From Undaria pinnatifida (Eukaryota > Sar > Phaeophyceae > Laminariales > Alariaceae): a stretch of 64,000 nt of DNA. The position numbers were made by a program, and so were the translations under genes. Shown one piece after another: positions 11,299-22,017 of the stretch. The DNA is taken from positions 2,376,685 to 2,440,684 of the forward strand of contig JABAKD010000021.1 of the NCBI GenBank assembly GCA_012845835.1, written 5' to 3'. Position 1 is the first letter of the stretch; each line of letters starts with the position of its first letter. Under the pieces are notes generated by a model. It had not been told where the DNA came from. It worked only from the letters and a program-made list of their open reading frames with translations, and ran no database searches.

Positions 11299-11765
11299 TC
11301 AAGACCATGATGGCCAAACCCAGACCTCAGTCTCTTGGGCATGACGACCCCCCTTGCCCTCTCCCCCCCCCCCCCCCCCCCCCCCCCTCGCCCCCCTCTC
11401 CCCTCCCCCCCCTCCCCCCCGTCTTTCCTCTCCCCCCGGCCGCTTAGAGATGACAACGGTGGATGGCGCTGCCGTAACCTTTGCGCGTCGCTCTGCAGCT
11501 TTGCGTCTCTCCGTTTCATGCCAATTCCGCAAGAAGAACAACTCGGCCCCCTCCTCTACTCGTCGAAACCATCTGCCAGCCTTCTGAGCAGCTTTTCGCC
11601 ATCCTTCGAATTTCATTCCAAAGACCGACATATCCTCCCTCAGGTGATCCGTCCAGTCTTTCTCCTGCCCCTATGAGTAGCCGTTGCCCCCAACAAACTC
11701 CCCAAACATCACCCTCTGTGGCAGACGCTCTTCCCCCATACGTGCTACGAATCCCGCAAGCATAC
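11299..11765 (-). pseudogene. LINE ORF2 C-terminal fragment
   Basis: The minus strand from about 11760 reads GFVARMGEERLPQRVMFGEL. After a frameshift it continues FGMKFEGWRKAAQKAGRWFR and RNWHETERRKAAERRAK. The ARM-x4-RLP-x5-GEL signature followed by a Trp/Arg-rich end is typical of the C-terminus of LINE reverse transcriptases. The sequence runs into a poly-C/G tract at about 11355-11440 that encodes poly-Gly. It is truncated and frameshifted. The 1.5-kb pogo-like element begins 31 bp to the right. The minus ORF continuing to 11136 (HHGLETCGPSNGRRK) is unassigned. Confidence 0.6.
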
Positions 11766-11795
11766 TAATAATATTAATAGTTACTGAGTACAGTA

Positions 11796-13295
11796 CCGGG
11801 TCCTGTTTAGTGCGGGTACGTGCACAGAGCGTTCACCGGCACTAAACCGTGCACCCGGTACTATTGCGAATAGTGCCTAAACGGCACTATTGAGGGCTGG
11901 GCAATCCCTCATTAGTGCTGGTACTGGCACTAATGAGGTTGTTGCGTTCGATTTAGGGTGTAGCGCCCACGCTCGCGGGGTCAACAGAGAACGAAATGTA
12001 TCGATACTGCTGCTGTTGAGTGAAGTTCCAGCGTGGGCGTGGGCAGACTTTCTTTCCTGCGACACGTGTGGTTCTAACCGGTGGAGCCCACAAGAGTTTG
12101 TTGTAAGATAAGATGACATTAGTTGCATCTCGGGGTACAGCTTCACCGAGACTAGTTGACGGCGAAAGTAAGAACATGCACCTGACTAAGCTGTGACGGC
12201 ACAAACTGCTTGTCTTGTAAAGCACGCGATCGTACAAAGCTTAACCCCACTCCTCGTTGCCCACTTCGATGTTGCAGAATGTAAAAGAAGAAAAACAATT
12301 ACTCCAAAAAACGCACCAAAGACAACAATGACATCCACTACCCACTACACAGCTGAAGCCCCCGCCCTCACGACGTCGGGACAAATTCTCTCCTGCCTGC
12401 CTGGCGCACCCCCTTAAAAGTTGCAAGAAAAAAAAAAGACATGCACGACAGGCAGCGCACCGCAAAAAATCAAACAACCATTATTACCACAGCTGTATGT
12501 ACCCCCCGCCCTTACTCCGTAGCAACAAACCCTCTCATATCTGCCTGACGCACCCGCTTAGCGGAATGCGCTGCAATCATCGCCATCTTCGCTTTCGCTA
12601 GGTAGAGCGCCGCGTCTAGGGTGCCACTCTCCTCGGCTGCCGCTTCCAGGACGCCGAAGTGAGACGACAGTTCACCATAAGCCGGTGGGGCACGGCGCGC
12701 GAGCCCCATGTTCTCATCGCCACTATCCTCCTGCTCGTCCTCCTCCTCGCGGCCTGTAGACACGCGAGTCCCAGCCAAGCTGTGCCGTCATTTTAGATTG
12801 TGGCCCCCCAGCGCTGTCTGCCGCCGGCGCTTTGCGCTTGCCGACCTTGGCGACGCACGCGCTGCAGATGCGGTGATTTTCGTTGTCATCATCAACCACG
12901 CTGCCGCAAATGCCGTGCAGCCGCCCGCCACATCCTTCCTTTCTTTGCAGCTGTGGCCATGAGGGTCTAGCGGCTTAGTGTCTGGTTGAGCGCACAGTTC
13001 ACCTTCCGCAGGTGGCATGGTGCGCCCCTGCGTAAAGCTGTACGGGTCTGCAACAGCACGTATACCCTATTTCTCTTTGAGGAGTCTGTCTTCTGCCTGG
13101 TTGTAGTGTGTGTATTCGCGCGAGAGGGGTAACCGGCTCTATTGGGGGTGACAGGGGCACCGAACCGGCACTATATCGGGCAATCTCTCAATAGTGCCGG
13201 TCTGGCACTATCCACAGGTCCGCCTGTGTCCAGAGATTTTACCGGCACTATACCGGGTATCTAGCACTATTTAACCGGCACTAAACAGGGTCCAG
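11796..13295. mobile_element. Non-autonomous pogo/Tigger-like DNA transposon A
   Basis: The element is flanked by TA on both sides (11794-11795 and 13296-13297). Its ends are imperfect inverted repeats, left CCGGGTCCTGTTTAGTGC and right (reverse complement) CTGGACCCTGTTTAGTGC. Both ends carry many copies, in both orientations, of a GCCGGCACTA-type motif followed by runs such as TTGAGRG. It encodes only a transposase-like C-terminal peptide on the minus strand. The TA duplication and the related ORF in element B place it in Tc1/mariner, probably the pogo/Tigger group. A slightly longer left end (TA at 11789-11790, then CAGTACC) is also possible. Confidence 0.7.
12512..12778 (-). pseudogene. 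Transposase C-terminal remnant of element A
   Basis: This is an 88-codon minus-strand ORF. An acidic linker (EEEDEQEDSGDEN) is followed by APPAYGELSSHFGVLEAAAE, a YLAKAKM-x4-AAH block and the end RQADMRGFVATE. It aligns without large gaps to the C-terminus of the ORF at 33241-33903. The terminal Q-x2-M-x2-FV resembles a PIP box, the PCNA-binding motif known from pogo transposase. The helix-turn-helix and DDE domains are absent. A separate minus ORF at 12788-13018 has no recognisable content. Confidence 0.55.
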
Positions 13296-13299
13296 TACT

Positions 13300-13560
13300 C
13301 GCATAGGGGGTGGATAAATGTGATCTTTGGTAAAAGAGTATCCAATATCAAATAATCCCAGTTCTGAGAGGATGGAAGAAGAGGTGTTATTTCTCACAAG
13401 GACGGTTTCATGTTTTTATTTTTGGCGTTGGGAAGAAGCATTTTTCGCTCAAATTAGTTCCAGAATAATTTATTTTCAAGGTAGTATTTACATAGTGCTG
13501 CTGTCTGTGATGTTAATGCTACCTTCAGAGGATTTCTCCACCTCCGCTGCTTGCTAAAAC
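13300..13560. repeat. Dispersed repeat D, copy 1, right part
   Basis: This matches 16375-16620: GGTAAAAGAGTATCCAAT, ATCCCAGTTCTGA, TTTTTATTTTTGGCGT, then GTTAATGCTACCTTCAGAGGA. Its left end abuts the TA of transposon A. With 10245-10665 it forms one repeat copy split by the LINE fragment, the GA tract and the transposon. Confidence 0.75.
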
Positions 13561-14065
13561 GGCACTCACTAGGAAGGTATTATTTATTTGGTCTCCTCTT
13601 CACCAAAATTTGCGTGTTTTTAATATCATGGCGTTCCTCACGGAGGAAGGGCGGTGGAAACTGGCGGCTCTCCCTCGTCCCGTCCCCCCTCCCCTCCCCC
13701 CTCCCCCGTTCCCTATCCTGGTTATTGTACGCGGCTGACCTAACATCTACTCCCGACAGATAGCATCAACGATCAGAAGCACACCCCTCTCCCTCTCAGA
13801 ACTAGTGCTACCTTCAGAGAATGTCTCTACATCAGCACCTCTGCTGATTGCTGACTGTATGCACCTGTTTATTTCGTCTTCTCTTCACTAAAACATCATG
13901 GCATTCTCCACGGGGGGAGGGTGGTGGTTTAAACTGGCGGCTCTCCCTCGTCCCGTTTCCCCTGCCTCTCCCCCTCCCCCGTTCCCTATCCCGGCTATTG
14001 TACGCGACTGACCTGCCCTCTACTCCCGACAGATAACCTCAACAACCGGAAGCCCCCCCCTTCCC
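13510..14065. repeat. Tandem duplication of about 280 bp
   Basis: 13510-13790 and 13805-14065 share TGCTACCTTCAGAG, TCTTCACYAAAA, TCATGGCRTTC, AAACTGGCGGCTCTCCCTCG, a pyrimidine C/T run, ATTGTACGCG and TACTCCCGACAGATA. Each copy encodes a 60-70 codon plus-strand ORF ending RSLSxLLYAxDLxSTPDR. These ORFs are by-products of the duplication unless shown otherwise. Confidence 0.85.
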
Positions 14066-15440
14066 CCCTCCGAAGAATCAAAACACGAAGACAAAAAGCA
14101 ATTCGTCCCCCCTTCCATCCTTTTTTTCCTTCTCTCTCTACCCCCCCCCTCCCCCCCCCCGCTCGTTAGCCCTCCTGGTCGTGAAGTAATCTGGTGGGTG
14201 GGTGGAAGATAGCGATTGATTGATGTCCCCCCGTGCGGCCTCTCTACCCCAGCCTTATGCTCACGCCGTCGGTCTTCACTATACTGCTACTACAATTATA
14301 GTTTTAATCTTCAACAACCGGAAATATCAGCCGCCGTAGATACTCCATGCGCGACAAAGTATGAGAACCTGCCATGAAAAAAAACGCGCGTGAATTCCCA
14401 TGGAAACGGTATCATACCAGGCACGGTACGGAGTATCTACTTACACTTGTGATAGAGGTAGTATCCAACTCCAAACGCATAGGACCAGACCTATTTTAAG
14501 CCTCGAGGTTAGGTGATAATAAGCAGGTCCAAGCGGAAGAGCGAGGCCATTCGATATTCTTAACGAGTCTTTGGGCATAAGTGGCTCCCATGTCTAAAAC
14601 TCAAAATAGTGATCTCTTCCAGTAGACTACGCCTAGGAAGAATAACCGAGGTATGATCAAACTACTCAAAAAAAGAGTAGGATACTCCTGCACTAATCCA
14701 GACACAGATGGATGGTCAGCATGATAAAAGCGGGTAAAAACTTCGCGAAAGCCCCTCCGTGCCCGTGCTGTGCGAACTTGAACAAATGGCCAAAACAAAT
14801 ACCAGGGTACAAAGATGAGTGTTGACCTGAAATTCGTCGAACTCACGGCTGACGTCCTTGAAAATTATTTATAAAATACCGGTACTTGTACTGCTGTACC
14901 TGGTAAAAAAAAATGAGTGCTTCGTACTCCAGACTCGCTAAATATGTAGGATACCTCGCGGGCGTCTGCCGCCTTCGTTGTGCCTCAGTCTGGCAGTCCG
15001 TACAGCAGCACAGCAGGACTGGCCCTCAACCCGGCTCAATTTCCCACCCTCGAAAGGTAGGCATTCGCGCGAGAGGCAACAGGGTCGTGAACTGCAGCAG
15101 CTCCGGCCATGAGCTACGTCGGGCACAAACCAAACAAAAAAATGTCATCAAAAAATTACAGCCTCAGGACTAGAGTGCAGGGAGCGCAAGCTCGCGACGA
15201 AAGATGTCAGAGCCCCGGCTCCCTCACCGCAGGGCACGCCGGGAAAGGAGGCATCTCGTGGGCGTTTTTCACGTGCTAAGTGTGCTGTAGTTGGGTCGGC
15301 CTTGGGGGTGCTGGTTGTCTGTGTGTTGTGCTGTGTTGTTGTTTTTTTGTGGTGTGTTGTGTGCTGTGTGTGCGCGATCCTCGCAAATACACGAGGGCTC
15401 CTTTTCAAGTAAATTAAATAGTTCGCAGAGGCATGCCGCT
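14066..15440. other. No supported gene
   Basis: C-rich tracts lie at about 14140-14160. A short stretch near 14400-14480 (GTATCATACCAGGCACGG) resembles part of repeat D. A T/G-rich stretch lies at 15300-15370. The plus-strand ORF 14913-15173 has a good length but no splice sites, conserved motif or second copy. Confidence 0.4.
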
Positions 15441-15441
15441 C

Positions 15442-15605
15442 CACGAGAGCGGGATGCCCCGGACCACCGCCAACGTTGCTGGTGATGTACACGTACGTTG
15501 ATTAATTCGGGTTGGGGATACACCCGAGCGCGGGATGTCTCGGACCACCGTCGACGTTGCTGGTGGTGTTGTACACGTAGGTTGGTCAACTCGGGTTGGG
15601 GATAC
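15442..15605. repeat. Tandem duplication of about 75-80 bp
   Basis: Two units share CGAGMGCGGGATGYC, CGGACCACCG, ACGTTGCTGGTG, GTACACGTA and TCGGGTTGGGGATAC. They produce the repeated peptide YPQPEL(T/I)N(L/V)RV in the minus-strand ORF 15269-15820, which I take as non-genic. Confidence 0.8.
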
Positions 15606-15949
15606 GCCAAGCCGCTTCCTGGGTTGAGCGTTGCAATTGTTGCGTGGGTGTTGTGCTTTGCTGCTGCATCAGAGTGTCTGTGTTGGCGTTGCCTCGAGCT
15701 TTTTTCATCTGAAATGCTGTTGTTTCCTGGAAAATAGTCGGATATTTGCTTCCAATATGCACTTGGGCCAAAAGAAAAGTAGACTAATCTACCAGGTACA
15801 TATTTTGGGAAAATCCACATCTCACGCTGGTCGTTGGTCTAAAATATTGGCCTTTTTTTTTCACATTTGTTTAGACAAGTCTAGTCTATAGGGCTTAATT
15901 TGGTTCAGATACAAGTATCTAGGCCTATCGTCAGGCTTAAACAAGACCA

Positions 15950-16620
15950 TTATCGAGGCACGACAAATGCATGTTTAGCACGTACGGAAGAAGTTTGCGC
16001 GTATCAATCAGATCAACGCGAGAAACTTATACGTAACAATTGGACAGCGACACACCTTGCCCAGCTCGTAGTTGCTGACCTTCGAGCGAAGCACGTAGTC
16101 AAGCAGAGTCAGCGTTACAGGTTCTGCTCAAGGTGTAATATAGACTAGTTTGAAGTACAGCAGTAGTCTGAATCCATTGGCATAAGGCTGGGCAGCGTCG
16201 GTTCTTCTAGTTTGAATGATGATCAAGCAGGGGGATTTCGCGAGCGAAGCATTCGTAGTTTCCTCGTTGGCCACTCAAATTCACAACATAAAAAGTGGTA
16301 TTTGTGATTCTTTTTGTAGGTGATGGGTGACATGTACAGCACACAGGTATCATACCAGGTACAAGCCGTAGAGTGTAGGGCGTGGTTAATGTGATATTTG
16401 GTAAAAGAGTATCCAATGTCAACAAATCCCAGTTCTGATGAGGGAGGATGGTTTTTATGTTTATTTTTGGCGTCGGAGATCCCTGTTTTAAGGAGAGCAA
16501 TTATCGCTTAAATTATTTGCAGAATAGTAGTTATTTTTCGAGGTACTGCTGTAGTGCTGCTGTGCGATTAGTCTAATAATGTTAATGCTACCTTCAGAGG
16601 AGGATTTATTTCTCTTCCTC
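15950..16620. repeat. Dispersed repeat D, copy 2 (continuous)
   Basis: This uninterrupted copy contains both the segment matching 10245-10665 and the segment matching 13300-13560, joined through GTATCATACCAGGTAC. It shows what copy 1 looked like before the insertions. A third, partial copy lies at 18526-18660. Confidence 0.8.
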
Positions 16621-16711
16621 TGCTGCTTGCTAACTTATTTATATAACAGCAGCAGTAGTTTGTTGTTGCTCTTTATTTTCTCAAAGTATTAGACTTTAAG
16701 GGCCCGAATTA

Positions 16712-17497
16712 ACGAGCAACTTGCCAAATCGATTTTTATTTTTTTTTAATTTCGAAAAAAACACGAAAAATTCAACTTTGGTTCTTATCAAGGAACGGCG
16801 CAGTGCGTTCTAGGAAAAAAAAAAAAAAAAAAGCAAAAGGGTCAACGAACACCCGTCGGCAACGACCGAGGCGAGCGATGGCTCGCGTCCTCCCCGGAGC
16901 GCCGCTGCTAGCCGCACATTCTTTTGGCCGTCAGCGGCTTGGAGGCTATAGCTCTAGGTGTCTCTTGGATGGGCTGGCGCCACCCCGCCGCCCGACACGG
17001 GCAGCAGCAACGGGGATATAGCGGTCAAACTTCTGAGCGAAGTCATCATGACATTGTGGTAGTTGGTCGTGTAACGTTTGAGGTGCAGGGCGACGAAAAA
17101 CTGGGTTTGCGGCGGTCTCGGTTGTTTTCGAAGCGTCGCAGGTGGTCTACACTGTGCTAAGGACCTTCGGAGGCCGCGCTACGGCTGCTCCGGTGGTCCT
17201 ACCTCTCACAATGGTGGCTTCTCGCCTCTCAATCAGCCGACGGCATGGCATCAATTCGCGTGGCCGGCTTCGGTTACACAGAACAAGCCACGTCTAGGTG
17301 GACAAACTCCCAAAATTCAATTTCGATTTTTGACTAGATTCGACAGAGAAAGTCTTTTTTCACTTCTTTGTTGAATTTGATTTTTCGTAATAATTCTGAG
17401 AATGCCTGCTTGGTGATTCATTTTCTGACCAATCAGATGCAAATAGAATAAAATTCCATAAAAAAAAAATCGAAATTCGATTTGGCAAGTTCCTCGT
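16712..17497. mobile_element. TA-flanked inverted-repeat element (MITE)
   Basis: The left end after TA (16710-16711) reads ACGAGCAACTTGCCAAATCG. The right end before TA (17498-17499) is its inverse with one mismatch. Both ends continue into T/A-rich sequence with TTTCGA blocks. The 786-bp interior includes an A18 run near 16815 and short ORFs (16803-17160) with no recognised domain. The TA flanks suggest Tc1/mariner-type mobilisation. Confidence 0.65.
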
Positions 17498-18269
17498 TAC
17501 AGGTACTGCTGTAATAAGCACCAGCCAGGCGGCGAGAAAGTCGTACGTCCTGCGGTGGTAAATGCTGAGGATGTCCCTTCCCCTGCTGGCACTCAGCTTC
17601 TCGCTACGATGCGTTTCGCATTCGCTTGATGTGTACCTTCTCCTTGTGGTGGTGATGCCGCTGCGGTTCCTTTCTCTCTGTGCCCTGCCGCTCATCGCGT
17701 TTTTTTTCAATTATATGCGGGTAGCAGTTGCTGCGATTTATATCACCTCCAGAAGTGGCAGGGCAGTTTGTTCATGGTCACTAGAAACGGGGTCTATATT
17801 CACCCAATTCAATAGACCCCTAGCTTTGGCCACATCATCGTTCTTCACATATGACAGCTTTCGTCGTCCAAAGCAGCAGCAAGCAATTTATCCAATTAAT
17901 TGCATATACAGCAGTATAAAGTACGTAAAAGGTCAGCCGGGAGAGCTCAGGTCTATACGTTGGATCAGGTGGCGGTGAAACCAGGCCTGGGTAATAGCGG
18001 CCGGCCAGGCAGGATTAGAACAGTTGGCGGAACTCCAATATGCTACCAACTGAAAGCGGGCGGCCGATTTCACGCGCATCGCGAAAATTAGTATCGACCT
18101 GGCTTGTCTAGCTCGAAATGATGCAGTCACAGCTTACTCCAATATTTTATGGACCACTTTGGGATACTACCTCGTACCAAGTATCACATCCATTAGACTT
18201 AAGACTTCTGATTTTTGGAAGTGATTTTGTGTAGAATTCGTGGGTCTTGTATTATTTGCCGTTTGCCCT

Positions 18270-18330
18270 TGGTTTGCCATCTTTTTTTATAAATCTGGGC
18301 AAGTTTGCCATCTTTTTTTATAAATCTGGG
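18270..18330. repeat. 30-bp tandem duplication
   Basis: TTTGCCATCTTTTTTTATAA followed by ATCTGGGC occurs twice in a row. Confidence 0.9.
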
Positions 18331-18365
18331 CGTACATTGTCGCCGGCGACGTTAGATCACCACCT

Positions 18366-18428
18366 CCTCTGCTGCTGTCTCTGCTGCTGTGGTGCTGCTG
18401 TGGTGCTGCTGTGGTGCTGCTGTAGTGG
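18366..18428. repeat. CTG-rich microsatellite
   Basis: Repeated CTGCTGCTG and TGGTGCTGCTG units span about 60 bases. Hydrophobic (plus) and Gln/His/Ser-rich (minus) ORFs across it follow from the repeat. Confidence 0.85.
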
Positions 18429-18525
18429 TTTCGATGGTGGTTCTGCTTTTGTCGCTCTTGTGTGTTAGGACGAAGCTCTGTCTCGCGCACAGCAAGCTGT
18501 CGTATGTGTGTTTGGGATCGTTTGT

Positions 18526-18660
18526 TGTGGGTGATGGGTGACGTGTACAGCAGATAGGAATCATACCAGGTACAGACTTGGCATGGGTGACATGTGATAC
18601 CTTGTACGAGGTATAGTATCCAAAAATCAAGTATACTGTATCCCAGTTCTAAAAGGTCGG
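18526..18660. repeat. Dispersed repeat D, copy 3 (partial)
   Basis: GTGATGGGTGACGTGTACAG, ATCATACCAGGTACA, GTATCCAA and TCCCAGTTCT occur in the same order as in 16318-16440. Confidence 0.65.
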
Positions 18661-19220
18661 AGGAGCTGGTATTTCTGGGCTCATCAATTTTGAAAAATCT
18701 TTAACATGGACAATGTTGCCGGAAATGGAATAAATTCCACGAATTGGGCCGAAAAAAACAAATTGTTTGTTTTATATGCTCTGTGAACGTATATTTGGAG
18801 AAGACCTTTTGTGCTGAACATAGTTATGCCGAGTTCGACGCCGACATACCGCCCATTTAACGACGAGGGCGCCATCCGCCTGCCCACGTCGTCCGGCTGC
18901 ACGGAAGCACCCACCGCCAGCTCCCAGCCCCGCTCTCCGCGGTCAGGTCGGTTCAATTGACTGGTTTTGATTCTGGCAGTCTTTCGCTTCGAGCAACAGA
19001 GGGTAAACGGGGTTTGGTTTGCGCTCCAGAAGAGCTGCCTTGGTCTAGTTATTTATTAGTAGTTGTCGTCTGAACTGCGGGCTGATCTCTCATCGAGTGA
19101 GGCTTGATCCAGCCCTGGATTACGTGTGGTGGCCTCTGCACCGTATCGAAGTATTCCGCGGCTGTCGTTGTACTGAGTGTTTGGCGCTTGTGTTTGCTGT
19201 ACCGCAGTAGTACACCGTAC

Positions 19221-19344
19221 ATGGTTGGTGCGGGCTCCCGCACCTCTTCCTCGCTGTCCGCCAAAGAGAAGGCCGAGCGCGACCAGGAGAGGAGCAGATA
19301 CGTACAGCGAAAACTGCACCTCTCGAAAATAAAGATTGGGAAAG
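19221..19344 (+). CDS. Putative first exon, unknown product
   Basis: An ATG opens a 41-codon reading frame (MVGAGSRTSSSLSAKEKAER and on to SKIKIGK). It ends exactly at a good splice donor (GGAAAG|GTGAGC), leaving phase 1. Codons are rich in G/C at third positions, unlike the surroundings. The peptide is Ser-rich then Lys/Arg/Glu-rich, as in a cytosolic or nuclear N-terminus. No downstream exon with matching phase was found nearby. It could be the distant 5' exon of the gene at 27-45 kb or a gene fragment. Confidence 0.3.
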
Positions 19345-21000
19345 GTGAGCTATTATTTAGCTTCATTTTCTCCCCATTCGCCGTAGTAGGATAAAAAAAA
19401 AAAAAATCGGTTGCTTAGCTGCTGTCGTTGTGGTTGTTCCCTGTGGCTATACGTCGTAGTCTAGGTATGTTGATCATGTGTGCCTCGTGGAATAAATCAG
19501 TTTCGATACTGTTCACGGCCGCTCGAAGTACGAGCGTGAGTTCCTCGTCTCGCTGTCTTTTCAGACTTCGGCCCAGGCGATGACTCAACAGGGCTACGAG
19601 TATACCTGGTATTATTGAAGAACTGAAGAGTGCTGATGACGCGGCGTGTTTTTTTTTTTTTTTTTTTTCCGCTTTTGTTGAGGGGTGCGGTGCCCACTAA
19701 TTTCTCAGCATATCGGCTCCAGCAGTTGCACTCCTGTGACAATATATTTGCCTATCCTATGCATAGTACCCGTTTCCCGGTAGCTGCAGGTATCTCGTTC
19801 CAGGACTACAACCACAGAGAAACATGTCACCTCTTGCCGGTAGAACCCTGTGCCTTGTAGTGTTTAATGTAGCACAGCATATACACGTTGCTGCACAGAT
19901 TTGCAAAGCCGTTGTGTTGCTGCTGCTGTATTGGTACGCAGTGCTGGGTACAGCATACTTGCCCATTGGCAAAGTGGTGGATGCTGCCTGCACACCACAT
20001 TCCATGACACCTAACCACTGCTGCCAGAGCGAAAAGACAGCCAGGTTGAGATTTACAGAATAAACAGCTACTTGGCAGCCGTGATACTTTAGTGGGCGAG
20101 GAACGCACCGTCGTCAAAAGAGAAGTCCAGTCTCTGCCAGTATTCCCATTATTGGGTACGAGTCCTGTACTGTATTGCACTCCACTACTGTGCACAGCAG
20201 TACTTTACCAATAACCCCACTTAACTGCGTCCAAGGATGTGTTCAGGTGGTTCAGGCTACGATTGGTTTTGGTAAAGGGCAAAGGTCAGGCACATAAAAC
20301 CATTTTGCCAGAGCGGGGGGCATGTCAGGATAAAACAAAATACCGCTTGCTAAGGAAATTGCGAAGGAACACCCACAATGCCGCCCTCCAAGTTTTAGTA
20401 CGCCGCTATCTTCCTGTCATCGACTATGAATGTTTCTTTGTGCAGCAGTAATGTATTAAACGCGGACATTGTACCAGGCCTACTTTACGCCCAGACACCC
20501 CTTGATGTACAACTGGATCACTTTGAATGAAAACCATTTCTCCGCAAAAATATTGTGCGCAAACCAGACTGTTAATTGGTGTCGCAAAGCGGTGCGCGCG
20601 TCAGGCAAACGGGAGCATGCAAGACCCGCAAGTGCACGCGCCCCTTTGCTATAGTTGGTGGGTACGAACCGAAGGGGGTCCCTAGCAAGAGCTCTGTAGC
20701 TCTAAACGCCACCATATGATAGACTTATCTGGTCCTTTCTCCCCGAGAACGCAAGAAGGGGATCACACGGACCAAGTTCCACTACATAGCACAATCGGCG
20801 CATGCATCATATTGGCGATCAAGGCTTTTTATTTCAGTCCGTCGTATAATAATTTTTAGGTTGATTCGCCGAAGGACTGTAACCGTTTCCAACCGATTAA
20901 ACCACGATCCAGGAGGCATGTCCATTAGATGGCTATTTTAACTCTGAACGTCCACCGCGTGCCATGTTCCTTTATTTCCTTCATCGTGTATGCCTAGCAG

Positions 21001-21124
21001 GTGGTGTGCGTATACTGTGCTTCGACCGATAACCATCTTCCGTGGGGATCCTCATCTCCAGGAATCGACCTCATCACCTACCTGGCCGCCTGCCAAATAG
21101 CTCACTCCACGACGAAGACATGTG
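21001..21124 (+). CDS. Putative internal exon, unknown product
   Basis: The acceptor GCCTAGCAG precedes a 124-nt segment that is open in only one frame and ends at the donor TGTG|GTAAGA. It encodes 41 codons with four Cys (VVCVYCASTDN..., then DLITYLAACQ, ending KTC) and leaves phase 1. That phase fits the acceptor at 27155, so this may be an upstream exon of the membrane-protein gene. There is no independent support. Confidence 0.3.
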
Positions 21125-21229
21125 GTAAGAGATATTATGCCCACTGGGCATCGCGACAAGGCCATATCGAACTCGAGTCGTTTCGCGCGGACAACATGGT
21201 GGTACCGAAGCTGACGGCGTTATAGTTGC

Positions 21230-22017
21230 TATCTTACGTGATAGACGGCGCATGACAACACGCCCTAAGGGACGAGGTCCAGAGACGATGGTTCAGTAGT
21301 CCAGGAGTAGACGCACAACCCGAAAACAGTTTAAAAAAAAAACGTGTAGTTTTTTGCATAATAGACACAAATTCCTGAGAACCAGTGTTAGGAATGGAGC
21401 CAGGGTTACGATGTCGGCTACGATTGAGGTTGGCGTCTGACAGCGGTGCATGGTAACTGTTTTGCGCTCCAATACGTCGGAGAGCACGCGCAACCGCCAC
21501 TGACGGTTTATTTCGCGTATGTCGCCGTTGGGATAGTTTTAACAGCTTCTCTGTTGGCAAAAAAACTCGTTTGCGCTGAAAACCGTTAATAAACGTGTTT
21601 TTTTTCTGGGGGGGGGGGGACTTGTGCGTGCCGCTCTCCTACATTACCGGTACCACTTTGCAGTTTGTTGCTTCGGCATCATTGGAGTTACTTGTGGAAG
21701 TTTGTTAAGACCCATCGCTTCGGTGCCAAATTCATTCCTTGACGTGCACTTTTCTCTAGCGGTCCAGACAGTGGCACACGGCCCATCTTACCGTAGTAGT
21801 ATTTTTTCAAAATTTGCCAAGAGCGAGCTGCACCTGCCTATTTCGCTAGTTGAAATCGAAAGCTGACGTTCGGGGTGCCGTTTGCCTAACAGGGGTGACG
21901 ACAGGCAGGTCACTTTACCGGTCTTGGACCCCCAAACGTGCAGGACAGATAACAAAAACGCAATTCTACCTGACACGCTCCGCTGAGCTTCTACGGTACG
22001 GGTGTTTATGTATATAC
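21230..22017. other. No supported gene
   Basis: A G11 run lies near 21612 and an A/T-rich block near 21330. The long minus-strand ORF 21788-22735 runs from this area into the tandem duplication. It also overlaps a long plus ORF, and neither shows a domain. Confidence 0.4.

Noticed and set aside
17562-17978. 138-codon plus-strand ORF with hydrophobic start
   Set aside because: It begins at the edge of a MITE, has no conserved motif, and a comparable minus-strand ORF overlaps it.
19899-19947. Short hydrophobic segment (ICKAVVLLLLYWYAVLG) as the missing first membrane helix
   Set aside because: It is CTG-repeat derived, and its phases fit neither the putative first exon nor the exon at 21001.
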